Source: Pseudonocardia terrae (GTDB lineage: Bacteria > Actinomycetota > Actinomycetes > Mycobacteriales > Pseudonocardiaceae). Taken from it: a DNA stretch of 64,000 nucleotides. Position numbers and translations under genes: made by a program. Numbering within the stretch: position 1 is the first letter of the stretch; every line of letters begins with the position of its first letter. The stretch is taken from positions 1 to 64,000 of the forward strand of contig NZ_JAJTTE010000010.1 of assembly GCF_021343995.1 (NCBI RefSeq). The letters are read 5' to 3'. The notes under the pieces are model-generated. The model was not told where the DNA came from. It ran no database searches and saw nothing but the letters and a program-made list of their open reading frames with translations. Shown here piece after piece: positions 26,637 through 34,569 of this stretch.

Positions 26637-27560
26637 TCATTCCGAGCGGGACGGGAGCGCTGTCGGGGTAGCGGTGGTGTGACGCTCGCGCTCCTCGCGG
26701 TGGACAGCTTGCCTGGTGATCGTTTCGAGAGTGACGGGAGCGCTGGTCGAGGAGCAGTGGTGTGCCGCTCACGGTGATCAGGCCGGCGATGGTCGTTCCG
26801 AGTGGAACAGGAGCGTGGGTCGGGGAGCGGTGGTGTACCGCTCGCGGTGATCATGTTGCGTGGGAGCGAGGCGAGCGTGATCCGCTGTCACTGAAGCACT
26901 CGGCCGTCCGGCGAGCGCCCGGTGGTACTGATCGTTCCGCGGGCGACAGGAGCGCTGGCCGGACAGCAATGGCGTGCCGCTCGCGCTCGGCCCTTGGGGG
27001 GCGATGATCGTTCCGAGCGTGACCGGACCTGGGTAAGGGAAGTGCTCGCCTGCCTCGCGCCTCCAGCAGCGGTGATCGTTCCGAGGGTGGCAGGAGCGCT
27101 GGTCGGGGAGCAGTGGGGTGACGCTCGCGCTCGGCCGTTGGGGGGCGATGATCGTTCCGAGCGTGACAGGGGCGCCGGTGCAGGAGCGGTGGTGTGCCGC
27201 TCGCGGTGATCATGCTGCGGGCGAGGGGGCGGGAGCGACCGGATCCTGGTGAGGGAAGTGCTCGCCTGCCTCGCGCCTCCAGCAGCGGTGATCGTTCCGA
27301 GGGTGGCAGGAGCGCTGGTCGGACAGCAGTGGCGTGCCGCTCGCGCTCGGCCGTTGGGCAGTGATCGTTTCGAGACTGACACGAGCGCTGGTCGGACAGC
27401 AGGGGCGTGCCGCTCGCGCTCCTCGCGCCGGCGGTGATCCTTCTGAGGGTGACAAGAGCGCTGTTGCGGCAGCGGTGGCGTGACGCTCGCGGTGATCATG
27501 CGGCGCGTGATCAGGGCGAGAGTGACCGGTCCGGGGTGAGGGAAGTGCTCGTGTTTCTCT
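26634..27560. repeat. Array of TGATC-bounded imperfect palindromes (family B), about ten copies
   Basis: The phrase GATCGTTCCGAG (or a close variant) followed by GTGACAGGAGCGCTGG begins near 26635, 26718, 26790, 26930, 27006, 27074, 27150, 27290, 27363 and 27435. Steps are 68-83 bases, with two double steps of 140. Several units close with GTGCCGCTCGCGGTGATCA, which is roughly the reverse complement of the opening phrase. A block of about 105 bases at 27037-27142 recurs almost unchanged at 27253-27358. No gene is supported here. The first unit overlaps the stop codon of the upstream gene. Confidence 0.8.
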
Positions 27561-27618
27561 CGCGCGACCGCGGCCCCCTTCGTATGCGCGATCGTCGGCG
27601 AAAGTCGCGTCGCCTCGG

Positions 27619-27809
27619 TGATCAAGGGCTGATGGGTGTTCCCAGGGCAGGAGAGCGTCCGGCGCCCCTTGATCACGATTCAGCTCGCCAGTCCCTCTGT
27701 GGTCGAGGAGCTCGCGGGGCCCTCCGTGGTCGAGGAGCTCGGAGCCCTCGGTGATCAAGGGCAGAGCGGGGTCGCGGGAGCCGAGCGAGCTCCCCTCTGC
27801 CGTTGATCA
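27619..27809. repeat. Two further TGATCA hairpins and a short direct repeat
   Basis: TGATCAAGGG at 27619-27628 is complementary to CCCTTGATCA at 27666-27675. TGATCAAGGGCAGAG at about 27752-27766 is nearly complementary to CTCTGCCGTTGATCA at about 27794-27808. Between them GTGGTCGAGGAGCTCG occurs twice, 25 bases apart (about 27701 and 27726). These have the same TGATCA-bounded design as the arrays upstream. Confidence 0.65.
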
Positions 27810-27940
27810 CGATGCCGCCTCCGCCCGTCCGCGAGGACGCCGAGGCCGGCTGCCGGCACGAAGCACGGCGATCTGCTTCCTCGCCCGGCGGTCCCGGTGG
27901 CAGGCTGGGCGGGCGGGTCCGCGAGGGGGCGGGAGGGGCG

Positions 27941-28645
27941 ATGGGACAGCCGGTCGTGCTGGTGCACGGGGCCCACCACGGCGGGTGGTGCTGGCGCCGG
28001 GTCGCGGCGCTGCTCCGCGAGGCGGGGCACGAGGTGTTCACCCCGACCCTCACCGGCCTGGGGGAGCGCGCGCACCTGCTCACCCCGGAGGTGGGGCTGG
28101 CGACCATGATCCACGACGTCACGGCGGTACTGGAGACCGAGGAGCTCACCGACGTCCTGCTCGTCGGGCACAGCTTCGGCGCGTTGCCGGTGCTGGGGGC
28201 GGCCGATCGGGTGCCGGACCGGATCGCGCGCATCGTCCTGCTCGACGGCCTGGTGGTCGAGGCGGGCAGGCGCGCGTTCGACGGGCTGCCCGACGACGTC
28301 GTGGTGCAGCGCGAGCTCGACGCCCGGCGGCGGGGGAACGGCCTCGCGATGCCGCCCCCGGCCCCCGAGGCGTTCGGCGTGACCGACCCTGCCGACGTCG
28401 CCTGGGTCCGGCGGCACCTGACGCCGCAGCCGTTGCGCAGCTACCGCGAACCGCTGGCGGTCGGCCGCCCGCTCGGCGCCGGCCTGCCCGTCGCGTACGT
28501 GTACTGCTCCGCGCCGGACTACCCGGCGCTCGCCGGGGCGCACCAGGTCGTGAAGGACCACGGCTGGGAGTGGCGGGACCTGCCCACGGGGCACGACGCG
28601 ATGGTCACCGACCCTGGCGGCACGGTCACCGCCCTCCTCGGCTGA
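27941..28645 (+). CDS. Alpha/beta hydrolase (EstC/hydroxynitrile-lyase-like)
   Basis: A 234-residue alpha/beta hydrolase. Motifs are VLVHGAHHGGWCWRRV (oxyanion region), nucleophile Ser in VGHSFGALPV, and the catalytic His in LPTGHDAMVTDPGG near the end. This small form resembles EstC esterases and the hydroxynitrile lyase/methylesterase group. Substrate unknown. The ATG at 27941 starts directly before the first beta strand; a Pro/Arg-rich upstream extension is considered non-coding. Confidence 0.85.
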   Translation: MGQPVVLVHGAHHGGWCWRRVAALLREAGHEVFTPTLTGLGERAHLLTPEVGLATMIHDVTAVLETEELTDVLLVGHSFGALPVLGAADRVPDRIARIVLLDGLVVEAGRRAFDGLPDDVVVQRELDARRRGNGLAMPPPAPEAFGVTDPADVAWVRRHLTPQPLRSYREPLAVGRPLGAGLPVAYVYCSAPDYPALAGAHQVVKDHGWEWRDLPTGHDAMVTDPGGTVTALLG

Positions 28646-28968
28646 CGCAGTACGGATCCACAACGCGACCTCAGAGCCTCGGCAATCGCGCACTATGGAT
28701 CCACAACGCGCCCACAGAGCCTCGCCTGACGCACCATGGATCCATAACGCGATCCAGGGCCCGGGAACGCGCACTATGGATCCATAACGCGATCCAGGAC
28801 CCCGGGAAAGCGCACTATGGTTCCATAACGCGATCAAGGGCCCCGGGAACCGCGTCATGGATCCGCAACGCGATGCACGAGCCCGGGGACCTGCGTGATG
28901 GGGCTCCAGGACGCGATCAGCAAGGTGACCGGTTCTCACCCCGACCGAGCGCGCCATGGCTCCACGAC
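28645..28968. repeat. Eight-copy array of family C palindromes with a 41-base period
   Basis: Copies with the core ATGGATCCAT or a close variant, flanked by GCGC/ACGCG arms, start at about 28645, 28688, 28729, 28769, 28810, 28851, 28891 and 28949. Seven consecutive starts are spaced 40-43 bases. The best copies read GCACTATGGATCCATAACGC. Spacers of about 18 bases share GATCCAGGGCCCGGGA. The array fills the gap between a plus-strand hydrolase and the convergent acyl-CoA ligase gene. No gene is present. Confidence 0.88.
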
Positions 28969-28973
28969 GGAGG

Positions 28974-30464
28974 TCACAGGTCGGCCGGCGGCTCCACCTC
29001 GCGCCGGAGGATCTTGCCCGTCGGGCCCTTGGGCAGGGCGTCGACCAGCCAGACCGCGCGCGGGTACTTGTAGGCCGCCAGGCGGTCGCGCACGAAGTTC
29101 TTGAGCTCGTCGGGGTCCGCCTCGGCACCGGGCTTGAGCGCGACCGCGGCCCCGATCTCCTCGCCGAGGTCGGCGTGCTTGATCCCGACGACGGCGGCCT
29201 CGGCCACGGCCGGGTGTTCGTAGAGGGTCTCCTCGACCTCGCGCGGGTAGACGTTGTACCCGCCGCGGATGATCAGGTCCTTCTTGCGGTCGACGATCGT
29301 GTAGTAGCCGTCGGCGTCGCGCGTGGCGATGTCGCCGGAGCGGAACCAGCCGTCCGGGATGGCGGCCTCGGTCGCGTCGGGGCGGTTCCAGTAGCCCTTC
29401 ATGACGTTCTCGCCGCGGATGGCGATCTCGCCGGGCTCGCCGGCGGGCACGTCGCGGCCCTCGTCGTCGACCACCCGCATCTCGCAGCCACGCACCGGGA
29501 AGCCGATGGTGCCGGGCTTGCGGGGGCGGCCGGGCTGGTTGAACGAGGCGACGGGCGCGGTCTCGGACAGCCCGTAGCCCTCGTAGATCTCGCAGCCGAA
29601 CTGGTTCTCGAAGGCCTTGAGGATCTCCACCGGCATCGCCGAGCCGCCGGTGATGCAGGTGCGCAGGGAGGCCATGTCGGCGCCGTCGGCGTCGGGGCTG
29701 TGCAGCATGGCGGCGTACATGGTGGGGACGCCCTCGAACACGGTGACCTTGTCGCGCCCGACGACCTGCAGGGCCTTGGACGGGTCGAACCGGGGGATGA
29801 GGGTGAGTGTGGACCCGGCGACGACGGCGGCGTTGAGCCCGCAGGTCAGGCCGAAGACGTGGAACAGCGGCAGGCAGCCCATGATCACGTCGTCGGCGGT
29901 GATCTCGATGAGGGTCTCGACCGTGGTGCGGGCGTTGGAGTCGAGGTTGTGGTGGGTCAGCTCGGCGCCCTTGGGCTGCCCGGTGGTGCCGGAGGTGTAG
30001 AGGATGACGGCGGTGTCGTCGTCGGCGCGCTCGACGGCCTCGGGGGCGGGGGTGCCGCCCAGCTCGGTGGGGCCGGTGGCGGGCACGACGATCCCGGGGA
30101 TCCCGACGGCCTCGGCGGCCTCGGGCACGACGTCCCCGGAGCCGTCCCAACCGAAGACGAGCGACATGCCGGAGTCGTTCAGGTAGTACTCGACCTCCCG
30201 CGCCTTGAGCAGCGGGTTCATCGGCACCACGACGGCGCCGGTGAGCAGCGCGCCGTAGAACAGCACCGGGTAGGCGGGAACGTTGGGCAGCACGAGCCCG
30301 ACCCGGTCGCCCGGCCGGATGCCGCGTTCCGTCAGGTCCCCGGCCACGGCCGCGGCGGCGGAGTGCAGCTGCGCGTAGGTCAGCACGTACTCGTCGAGCT
30401 TGACGGCGGGGCGGTCGCCGTGCTCGCGAGCGGTCGCGACGAGGTTCGCGGCCAGGTTGGTCAT
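28974..30464 (-). CDS. Long-chain fatty-acid--CoA ligase (AMP-binding)
   Basis: A 496-residue ANL-superfamily adenylating enzyme. Motifs are [18 protein letters not shown] (P-loop), GYGLSETAP, the hinge and Asp [27 protein letters not shown], and the catalytic Lys near the end in [12 protein letters not shown]. It activates carboxylates to acyl-CoA by way of acyl-AMP; fatty acids are the likely substrate. It is a single gene, with the array of palindromes at its 3-prime side and a divergent gap to the GIDE gene. Confidence 0.93.
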   Translation of the reverse strand: MTNLAANLVATAREHGDRPAVKLDEYVLTYAQLHSAAAAVAGDLTERGIRPGDRVGLVLPNVPAYPVLFYGALLTGAVVVPMNPLLKAREVEYYLNDSGMSLVFGWDGSGDVVPEAAEAVGIPGIVVPATGPTELGGTPAPEAVERADDDTAVILYTSGTTGQPKGAELTHHNLDSNARTTVETLIEITADDVIMGCLPLFHVFGLTCGLNAAVVAGSTLTLIPRFDPSKALQVVGRDKVTVFEGVPTMYAAMLHSPDADGADMASLRTCITGGSAMPVEILKAFENQFGCEIYEGYGLSETAPVASFNQPGRPRKPGTIGFPVRGCEMRVVDDEGRDVPAGEPGEIAIRGENVMKGYWNRPDATEAAIPDGWFRSGDIATRDADGYYTIVDRKKDLIIRGGYNVYPREVEETLYEHPAVAEAAVVGIKHADLGEEIGAAVALKPGAEADPDELKNFVRDRLAAYKYPRAVWLVDALPKGPTGKILRREVEPPADL

Positions 30465-30587
30465 CGTCGACTCTCCGGTGTTACGGGCGGGTAGCGTGCC
30501 CGGACCCTATAGCCCGCCCGGTCCGGACGCACACGCTCGGGTGGTACGCGCAACCGGACGATCCGGGCGCCACCCGCACAGCCGGGT

Positions 30588-30603
30588 GTGGTGCCAGCAC
30601 ACC
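30588..30603. promoter_or_regulatory. Shared palindromic motif, copy 1 (upstream of the GIDE gene)
   Basis: GTGGTGCCAGCACACC lies 58 bases before the GIDE-gene start. Fifteen of 16 bases match a second copy upstream of the next gene. Within it GTG-GTGCCAGCA-CAC is a rough dyad. Proposed as an operator shared by the two genes. Confidence 0.4.
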
Positions 30604-30661
30604 TGTCCCGGCCCCGCGCGCTGCCTAGCGTTCCCCTCACCGCTTCACGAGAGGGACGACG

Positions 30662-31450
30662 ATGCTCTGGTTCGGGATCATCCTGCTGCTGGCGGCCTGT
30701 GGCTGCCTGTGGGCCGCGGCCCGGTCGCAGCGCAAGGTGCACGCCATGCTGGCCGCCGAGACGCTGTCGGTGCCGGAGCTGCTCGAGCTGCAGGGCATCT
30801 CGGCCGAGCTCACCGGGCCGGGCCACCTCCGCAAGGTGTGCGAGGTCGTCGGCGAGACGGCCCCGGCGCCGGTGGGGCTGCTGAGCTCCGAGCTCGCCGG
30901 CGTGGACTGCGTGTGGCACGCGCACCGCGTCCAGCGCCGCTACAAGCACTACGACCGCGACTCCGACGGCGACGTGCGCGTGACCACCCGGACCGAGACG
31001 GTCGCCGAGCTCAGCTCGCCGCACGGCTGGGCGCTGCTGCGCGACGGGCACACCGTCGGGGTCGACCACGGCGGAAGGCGGCCGGACGGCGTCGAGACCG
31101 TCGTCGACCGGTTCGAACCCGCGCACGACCTGCAGCCGCAGGGTGCACTGGCCGGGGCCGTCGCCGTGCTCGGCGCGCTGGCCGGCGGCGACCGCGACGA
31201 GACGATCGGCTACCAGCACACCGAGTGGGTGCTGCGTCCCGGCACCCGGATGTACGTGCTCGGCGAGGTCGACGACCGGGACGGGCCGCTCGTGATCCGC
31301 CCGCCGCGCGACGGCTCGCCGTTCGTGATGTCGACGCGGACCGAGGAGGAGCTCACCGACTCCGTCCGCAAGGGCCAGCGGATCTGGGCCTGGATCGGCG
31401 CCGGCCTCACCCCGGCCGGTCTCGCGCTGGTGGTGCTCGCGATCCTGTAG
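30662..31450 (+). CDS. GIDE-domain (E3-ligase-like) membrane protein
   Basis: A 262-residue protein with a helix at each end (MLWFGIILLLAACGCLWAA at the N-terminus, WIGAGLTPAGLALVVLAIL at the C-terminus). The soluble middle carries the GIDE-like pattern: LSSELAGVDCVWHAHRVQRRY, then a beta-rich part and EWVLRPGTRMYVLGEVDDRDGPLVIRPP. The name comes from the mitochondrial E3 ubiquitin ligase MUL1/GIDE, where this domain precedes the RING finger. Bacterial members have no RING and no known function. It is a well-delimited single gene. Confidence 0.78.
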   Translation: MLWFGIILLLAACGCLWAAARSQRKVHAMLAAETLSVPELLELQGISAELTGPGHLRKVCEVVGETAPAPVGLLSSELAGVDCVWHAHRVQRRYKHYDRDSDGDVRVTTRTETVAELSSPHGWALLRDGHTVGVDHGGRRPDGVETVVDRFEPAHDLQPQGALAGAVAVLGALAGGDRDETIGYQHTEWVLRPGTRMYVLGEVDDRDGPLVIRPPRDGSPFVMSTRTEEELTDSVRKGQRIWAWIGAGLTPAGLALVVLAIL

Positions 31451-31477
31451 GGGCCGGTGCGCACCCCTGCGCGGCAA

Positions 31478-31493
31478 GTGGTGCCAGGACACC
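31478..31493. promoter_or_regulatory. Shared palindromic motif, copy 2 (upstream of the CoA-transferase gene)
   Basis: GTGGTGCCAGGACACC, extended to a dyad GTGGTG-CCAGGA-CACCAC at 31478-31495, lies 33 bases before the GTG start of the CaiB-type gene. It repeats the motif at 30588-30603. Confidence 0.4.
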
Positions 31494-31525
31494 ACGTGCC
31501 GCGCACGGCGGGCTATACAGGAACC

Positions 31526-32704
31526 GTGGCTGATCTCCCCCCGCTCGACCCCGAGGAGCCCACGCCGTCCGGCCCGTTGGCCGGGGTGGTGGTGGCCGAC
31601 TTCTCCCGGGTCCTCGCCGGTCCCTACGCGACGATGCTGCTCGGCGACCTCGGTGCGACCGTCGTCAAGGTCGAGGGCCCGACCGGCGACGACACCCGCA
31701 CCTGGCAGCCGCCCACGGTCGAGGGCCCCGACGGACCGGTCGCGACCTACTACCTGTCGATCAACCGGAACAAGCACTCCGTGGTGCTCGACCTCAAGGA
31801 CCCCGAGGACCTGGCGGTCGCGCAGCAGCTCGCCGCCCGCGCGGACGTGCTGATCGAGAACTTCATGCCCGGCTCCACCGCGAAGTGGGGCCTGGACGTC
31901 GACAGCGTGCGCGAGACGAACCCGTCGGTCGTCTACTGCTCCATCAGCGGCTTCGGCGACCGGGGCGGGGCCAAGCTCGGCGGCTACGACCTGCTGATCC
32001 AGGCGACGTCCGGAATGATGAGCCTGACCGGCGACCCGGACGGCACGCCGTTCCGGGCGGGCGTCGCGGTGTTCGACGTGATGACGGGGCTGCACGCCGC
32101 CGTCGCGATCCTGGCGGCGCTGCGCCACCGCGACGCGACGGGCGAGGGCCAGCACGTGAAGACGAGCCTGCTGTCCGCGGCGTTGTCGAGCCTGGTCAAC
32201 CAGACCTCGGCGTACGTCGCGGGCGGCGTGGTGCCGACGCGGATGGGCAACGCCCACCTCTCGCTCTTCCCCTACGAGCCGCTGCCCACCGGCGACGGCG
32301 AGCTGATCGTGATCGCCGCCAACGACCACCAGTTCCGCCGGCTCTGCGGTGCGCTCGACGCACCCGAGCTGCTCGAGGACCCGCGCTTCGGGTCGATGGT
32401 CGAGCGCACCCGGCACCGTGCGGAGCTGCGCCCGCTGCTGCTGGAGAAGCTCGCCACGAAGGGCGCGCAGGAGTGGTTCGACGTGCTGAGCGCGGCCGGC
32501 GTTCCCTGCGGCCCGATCAACACCGTCGACCAGGGCGTCGCGCTCGCGGAGAGCCTGGGCCTCGACCCCGTCGTGCACCCCGGCGGCGGGCCCGCCACGA
32601 TCCGCAACCCGGTGGAGTACTCGGCCACCCCGCCGGACTACCGGCGCACGCCGCCCGCCCTGGGCGCGGACACCGAGGCCGTCAAGGCCTGGTTGAAGAG
32701 CTGA
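31526..32704 (+). CDS. CaiB/BaiF family (class III) CoA-transferase
   Basis: A 392-residue family III CoA-transferase. Conserved parts are VVVADFSRVLAGPYATMLLGDLGATVVKVE, NRNKHSVVLDLKDPE, and GGYDLLIQATSGMMSLTGDPDG, which carries the catalytic Asp region YDLL. Such enzymes move CoA between acyl donors and acceptors such as formate, carnitine or succinate derivatives. The GTG at 31526 is preceded by ACAGGAACC. A strong stem-loop follows. Neighbouring acyl-CoA ligase and thiolase genes suggest a fatty or organic acid pathway, but they are not in one operon. Confidence 0.9.
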   Translation: MADLPPLDPEEPTPSGPLAGVVVADFSRVLAGPYATMLLGDLGATVVKVEGPTGDDTRTWQPPTVEGPDGPVATYYLSINRNKHSVVLDLKDPEDLAVAQQLAARADVLIENFMPGSTAKWGLDVDSVRETNPSVVYCSISGFGDRGGAKLGGYDLLIQATSGMMSLTGDPDGTPFRAGVAVFDVMTGLHAAVAILAALRHRDATGEGQHVKTSLLSAALSSLVNQTSAYVAGGVVPTRMGNAHLSLFPYEPLPTGDGELIVIAANDHQFRRLCGALDAPELLEDPRFGSMVERTRHRAELRPLLLEKLATKGAQEWFDVLSAAGVPCGPINTVDQGVALAESLGLDPVVHPGGGPATIRNPVEYSATPPDYRRTPPALGADTEAVKAWLKS

Positions 32705-32711
32705 GAACGGG

Positions 32712-32749
32712 ACGGGCCGGGCGGGGGAGGGGATCCCCGCCCGGCCCGT
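32712..32749. terminator. Bidirectional stem-loop (15-bp perfect stem)
   Basis: ACGGGCCGGGCGGGG at 32712-32726 is fully complementary to CCCCGCCCGGCCCGT at 32735-32749 with an 8-base loop. It separates the convergent CoA-transferase and HtrA genes. Confidence 0.88.
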
Positions 32750-32778
32750 GCCGGTCCGACCGCCCGTGCGGCCGGATG

Positions 32779-34455
32779 TCAGTTGCCGCCGCCGCTGCTG
32801 CCGTTGCCGCTGCCGCCGCTGAACGGCGAGCCGCCGCCGAACGGGTTGAGCTGGCCGAACGGGTTGCCGCTGCCGCCGCCCTGGCTCGTACCGCCGCTGC
32901 TGGTCGTGGCGCCCGTGTCCTTGGTGCTTCCGAGCGTGACGTCGACCGTGCGTGCCGAGGAGCCGCTGCCGATCGTCAGCGTGATCTTGTCGCCGGGGGC
33001 GTAGGAGCCGATCCGGGCGACGAGGTCGGAGAAGTCGCTGACGGTCGCGTCGCCGACCTTGGTGACGACGTCGCCCTGCTTGATCCCGGCGGCCGCCGCG
33101 GGGCCGCCGTCCGTCACGGCCGCGATGGTGGCGCCGTTCCCCGCGCCCGACGACTGGGTGCTGCCCTGAACACCGAGCACCGGCTTGGTGGCGCTGCCGG
33201 AGTTGATGATCTCCTGCGCGACGCGGCGGGCCTGGTCGACCGGGATGGCGAAGCCGAGGCCCACGCTGCCGCTGCTCTGCCCCGCGGTGGCGATCGCGGA
33301 GTTGATGCCCACGACCTGGCCGTCGAGGTTCACCAACGGGCCGCCGGAGTTGCCCTGGTTGATCGGGGCGTCGGTCTGCAGGCCGTTGTAGACGACCCCG
33401 GAGCCGTCCTCGCCCTGCACCTGGACCGTGCGGTTGAGCGCGCTGACGATGCCCGTCGTGACGGTGCCCGTGAGGCCCTGCGGCGACCCGATCGCGACGA
33501 CCTGCTGGCCGACCTTCACGTCGGCGGTGCGGCCGAGCTCGGCCGCGGTCAGCCCGGAGACGCCGTCGAGCTTGATGACGGCCAGGTCGTAGCTCGGCGA
33601 GGTGCCGACGACCGAGGCGGTGTGCTGCGAGCCGTCGCTCAGGGTGACCTGGATCTTGCCGGTCGAGCCCGCGACGACGTGGTTGTTGGTGAGCACGTCG
33701 CCGTCGGAGGTCAGGATCACGCCCGAACCCTCGGCAGTACCCTGGCCCGTGGTGACCCGGATGTCGACGGTGCTCGGGCTGGCCTTCGCCGCGGCCGCCT
33801 GGACCGTGCCGTTGGTCTGCACCGAGGAGGTGTTCGAGGCGGGCTGCCCGGACAGGGTGACCCCGCTCGAGGAGCCGCCGTGGTCCATCAGCGCGTAGGC
33901 GCCACCGAAGCCCGCGCCGCCGCCCACGACACCCGCGATGATCGCGGCCGCGATCACGGCCGTCCACGGGCGGGAGGGCTTGCGGGGCTGGTCGTCGTAC
34001 ACGAACGGGGAGTTCCCGCCGGGCGGCGGATCATTCGGGCCGCCCATCCCGGCGCCCAGCGGGTGGCCCGCGCCCTGCTGGGCGTACGGACCGTAGGCGG
34101 GGCTGCCGTAGGGGCGGGTGCCCTGGTCCCCGTGCCCGCTCGTCTGGGCGTAGCCGGGTGTGCCGTACAGGGAGCCGCGGCCGTACGCGTACGGCGAGCC
34201 GTAGGAGCGGGTCGGGTCGGTGTCGGCGCCGTGGGCGCCCTGGTCCCCGGACGCGGGCCGCGCGTACGGGTTCGTCGGGTGGGTGGCGCCGTCGGCGCCA
34301 GGGGCCCCGGTGTCGGAGCGGGTGGTGACAGCGCCGTGGTCGGTCTGCTGGGTGGGGGAGTCCCCGGCGGAGGCGCTGGCGGTGCCCTCGGTACCACCGG
34401 TGCTGTGCGCAACGTCCCCATCGGGCCGGGAGTGACCCCGCTGCTCGTCGGTCAT
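32779..34455 (-). CDS. HtrA/DegP-family membrane serine protease with PDZ domain
   Basis: A 558-residue protein. The first 165 or so residues are a disordered cytoplasmic tail rich in Gly, Pro, Tyr and Gln. One membrane helix follows (TAVIAAAIIAGVVGGGAGFGG). The extracytoplasmic trypsin-like domain has a complete triad: His259 (TNNHVV), Asp290 (SYDLAV) and Ser370 (GNSGGP). One PDZ domain (GDVVTKVGDATVSDFSDLVARIG) and a Gly/Ser/Asn-rich tail finish the protein. This is the layout of mycobacterial HtrA/PepD enzymes, which handle misfolded envelope proteins. It is a single gene, with stem-loops on both sides. Confidence 0.93.
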   Translation of the reverse strand: MTDEQRGHSRPDGDVAHSTGGTEGTASASAGDSPTQQTDHGAVTTRSDTGAPGADGATHPTNPYARPASGDQGAHGADTDPTRSYGSPYAYGRGSLYGTPGYAQTSGHGDQGTRPYGSPAYGPYAQQGAGHPLGAGMGGPNDPPPGGNSPFVYDDQPRKPSRPWTAVIAAAIIAGVVGGGAGFGGAYALMDHGGSSSGVTLSGQPASNTSSVQTNGTVQAAAAKASPSTVDIRVTTGQGTAEGSGVILTSDGDVLTNNHVVAGSTGKIQVTLSDGSQHTASVVGTSPSYDLAVIKLDGVSGLTAAELGRTADVKVGQQVVAIGSPQGLTGTVTTGIVSALNRTVQVQGEDGSGVVYNGLQTDAPINQGNSGGPLVNLDGQVVGINSAIATAGQSSGSVGLGFAIPVDQARRVAQEIINSGSATKPVLGVQGSTQSSGAGNGATIAAVTDGGPAAAAGIKQGDVVTKVGDATVSDFSDLVARIGSYAPGDKITLTIGSGSSARTVDVTLGSTKDTGATTSSGGTSQGGGSGNPFGQLNPFGGGSPFSGGSGNGSSGGGN

Positions 34456-34530
34456 GACACCGACTGTGCGCCCCGAAGCTGAGATCCGCCTGTGCTCGCG
34501 CTGGGAAAGGCCGTGCAGTACGGCACGTCT

Positions 34531-34561
34531 TCCGGTAAGGGGCCGCCGGCCCCTTACCGGA
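34531..34561 (-). terminator. Perfect 14-bp stem-loop after the thiolase gene
   Basis: TCCGGTAAGGGGCC at 34531-34544 pairs with GGCCCCTTACCGGA at 34548-34561 across a 3-base loop. It lies 9 bases beyond the thiolase stop and before the HtrA gene on the same strand, so it most likely ends the thiolase transcript. Confidence 0.85.
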
Positions 34562-34569
34562 GAACGCGA

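Noticed and set aside
28645..28968. CRISPR array with 22-base repeats and 18-base spacers
   Set aside because: Spacers share sequence (GATCCAGGGCCCGGGA), are too short, and repeats vary; there are no cas genes.
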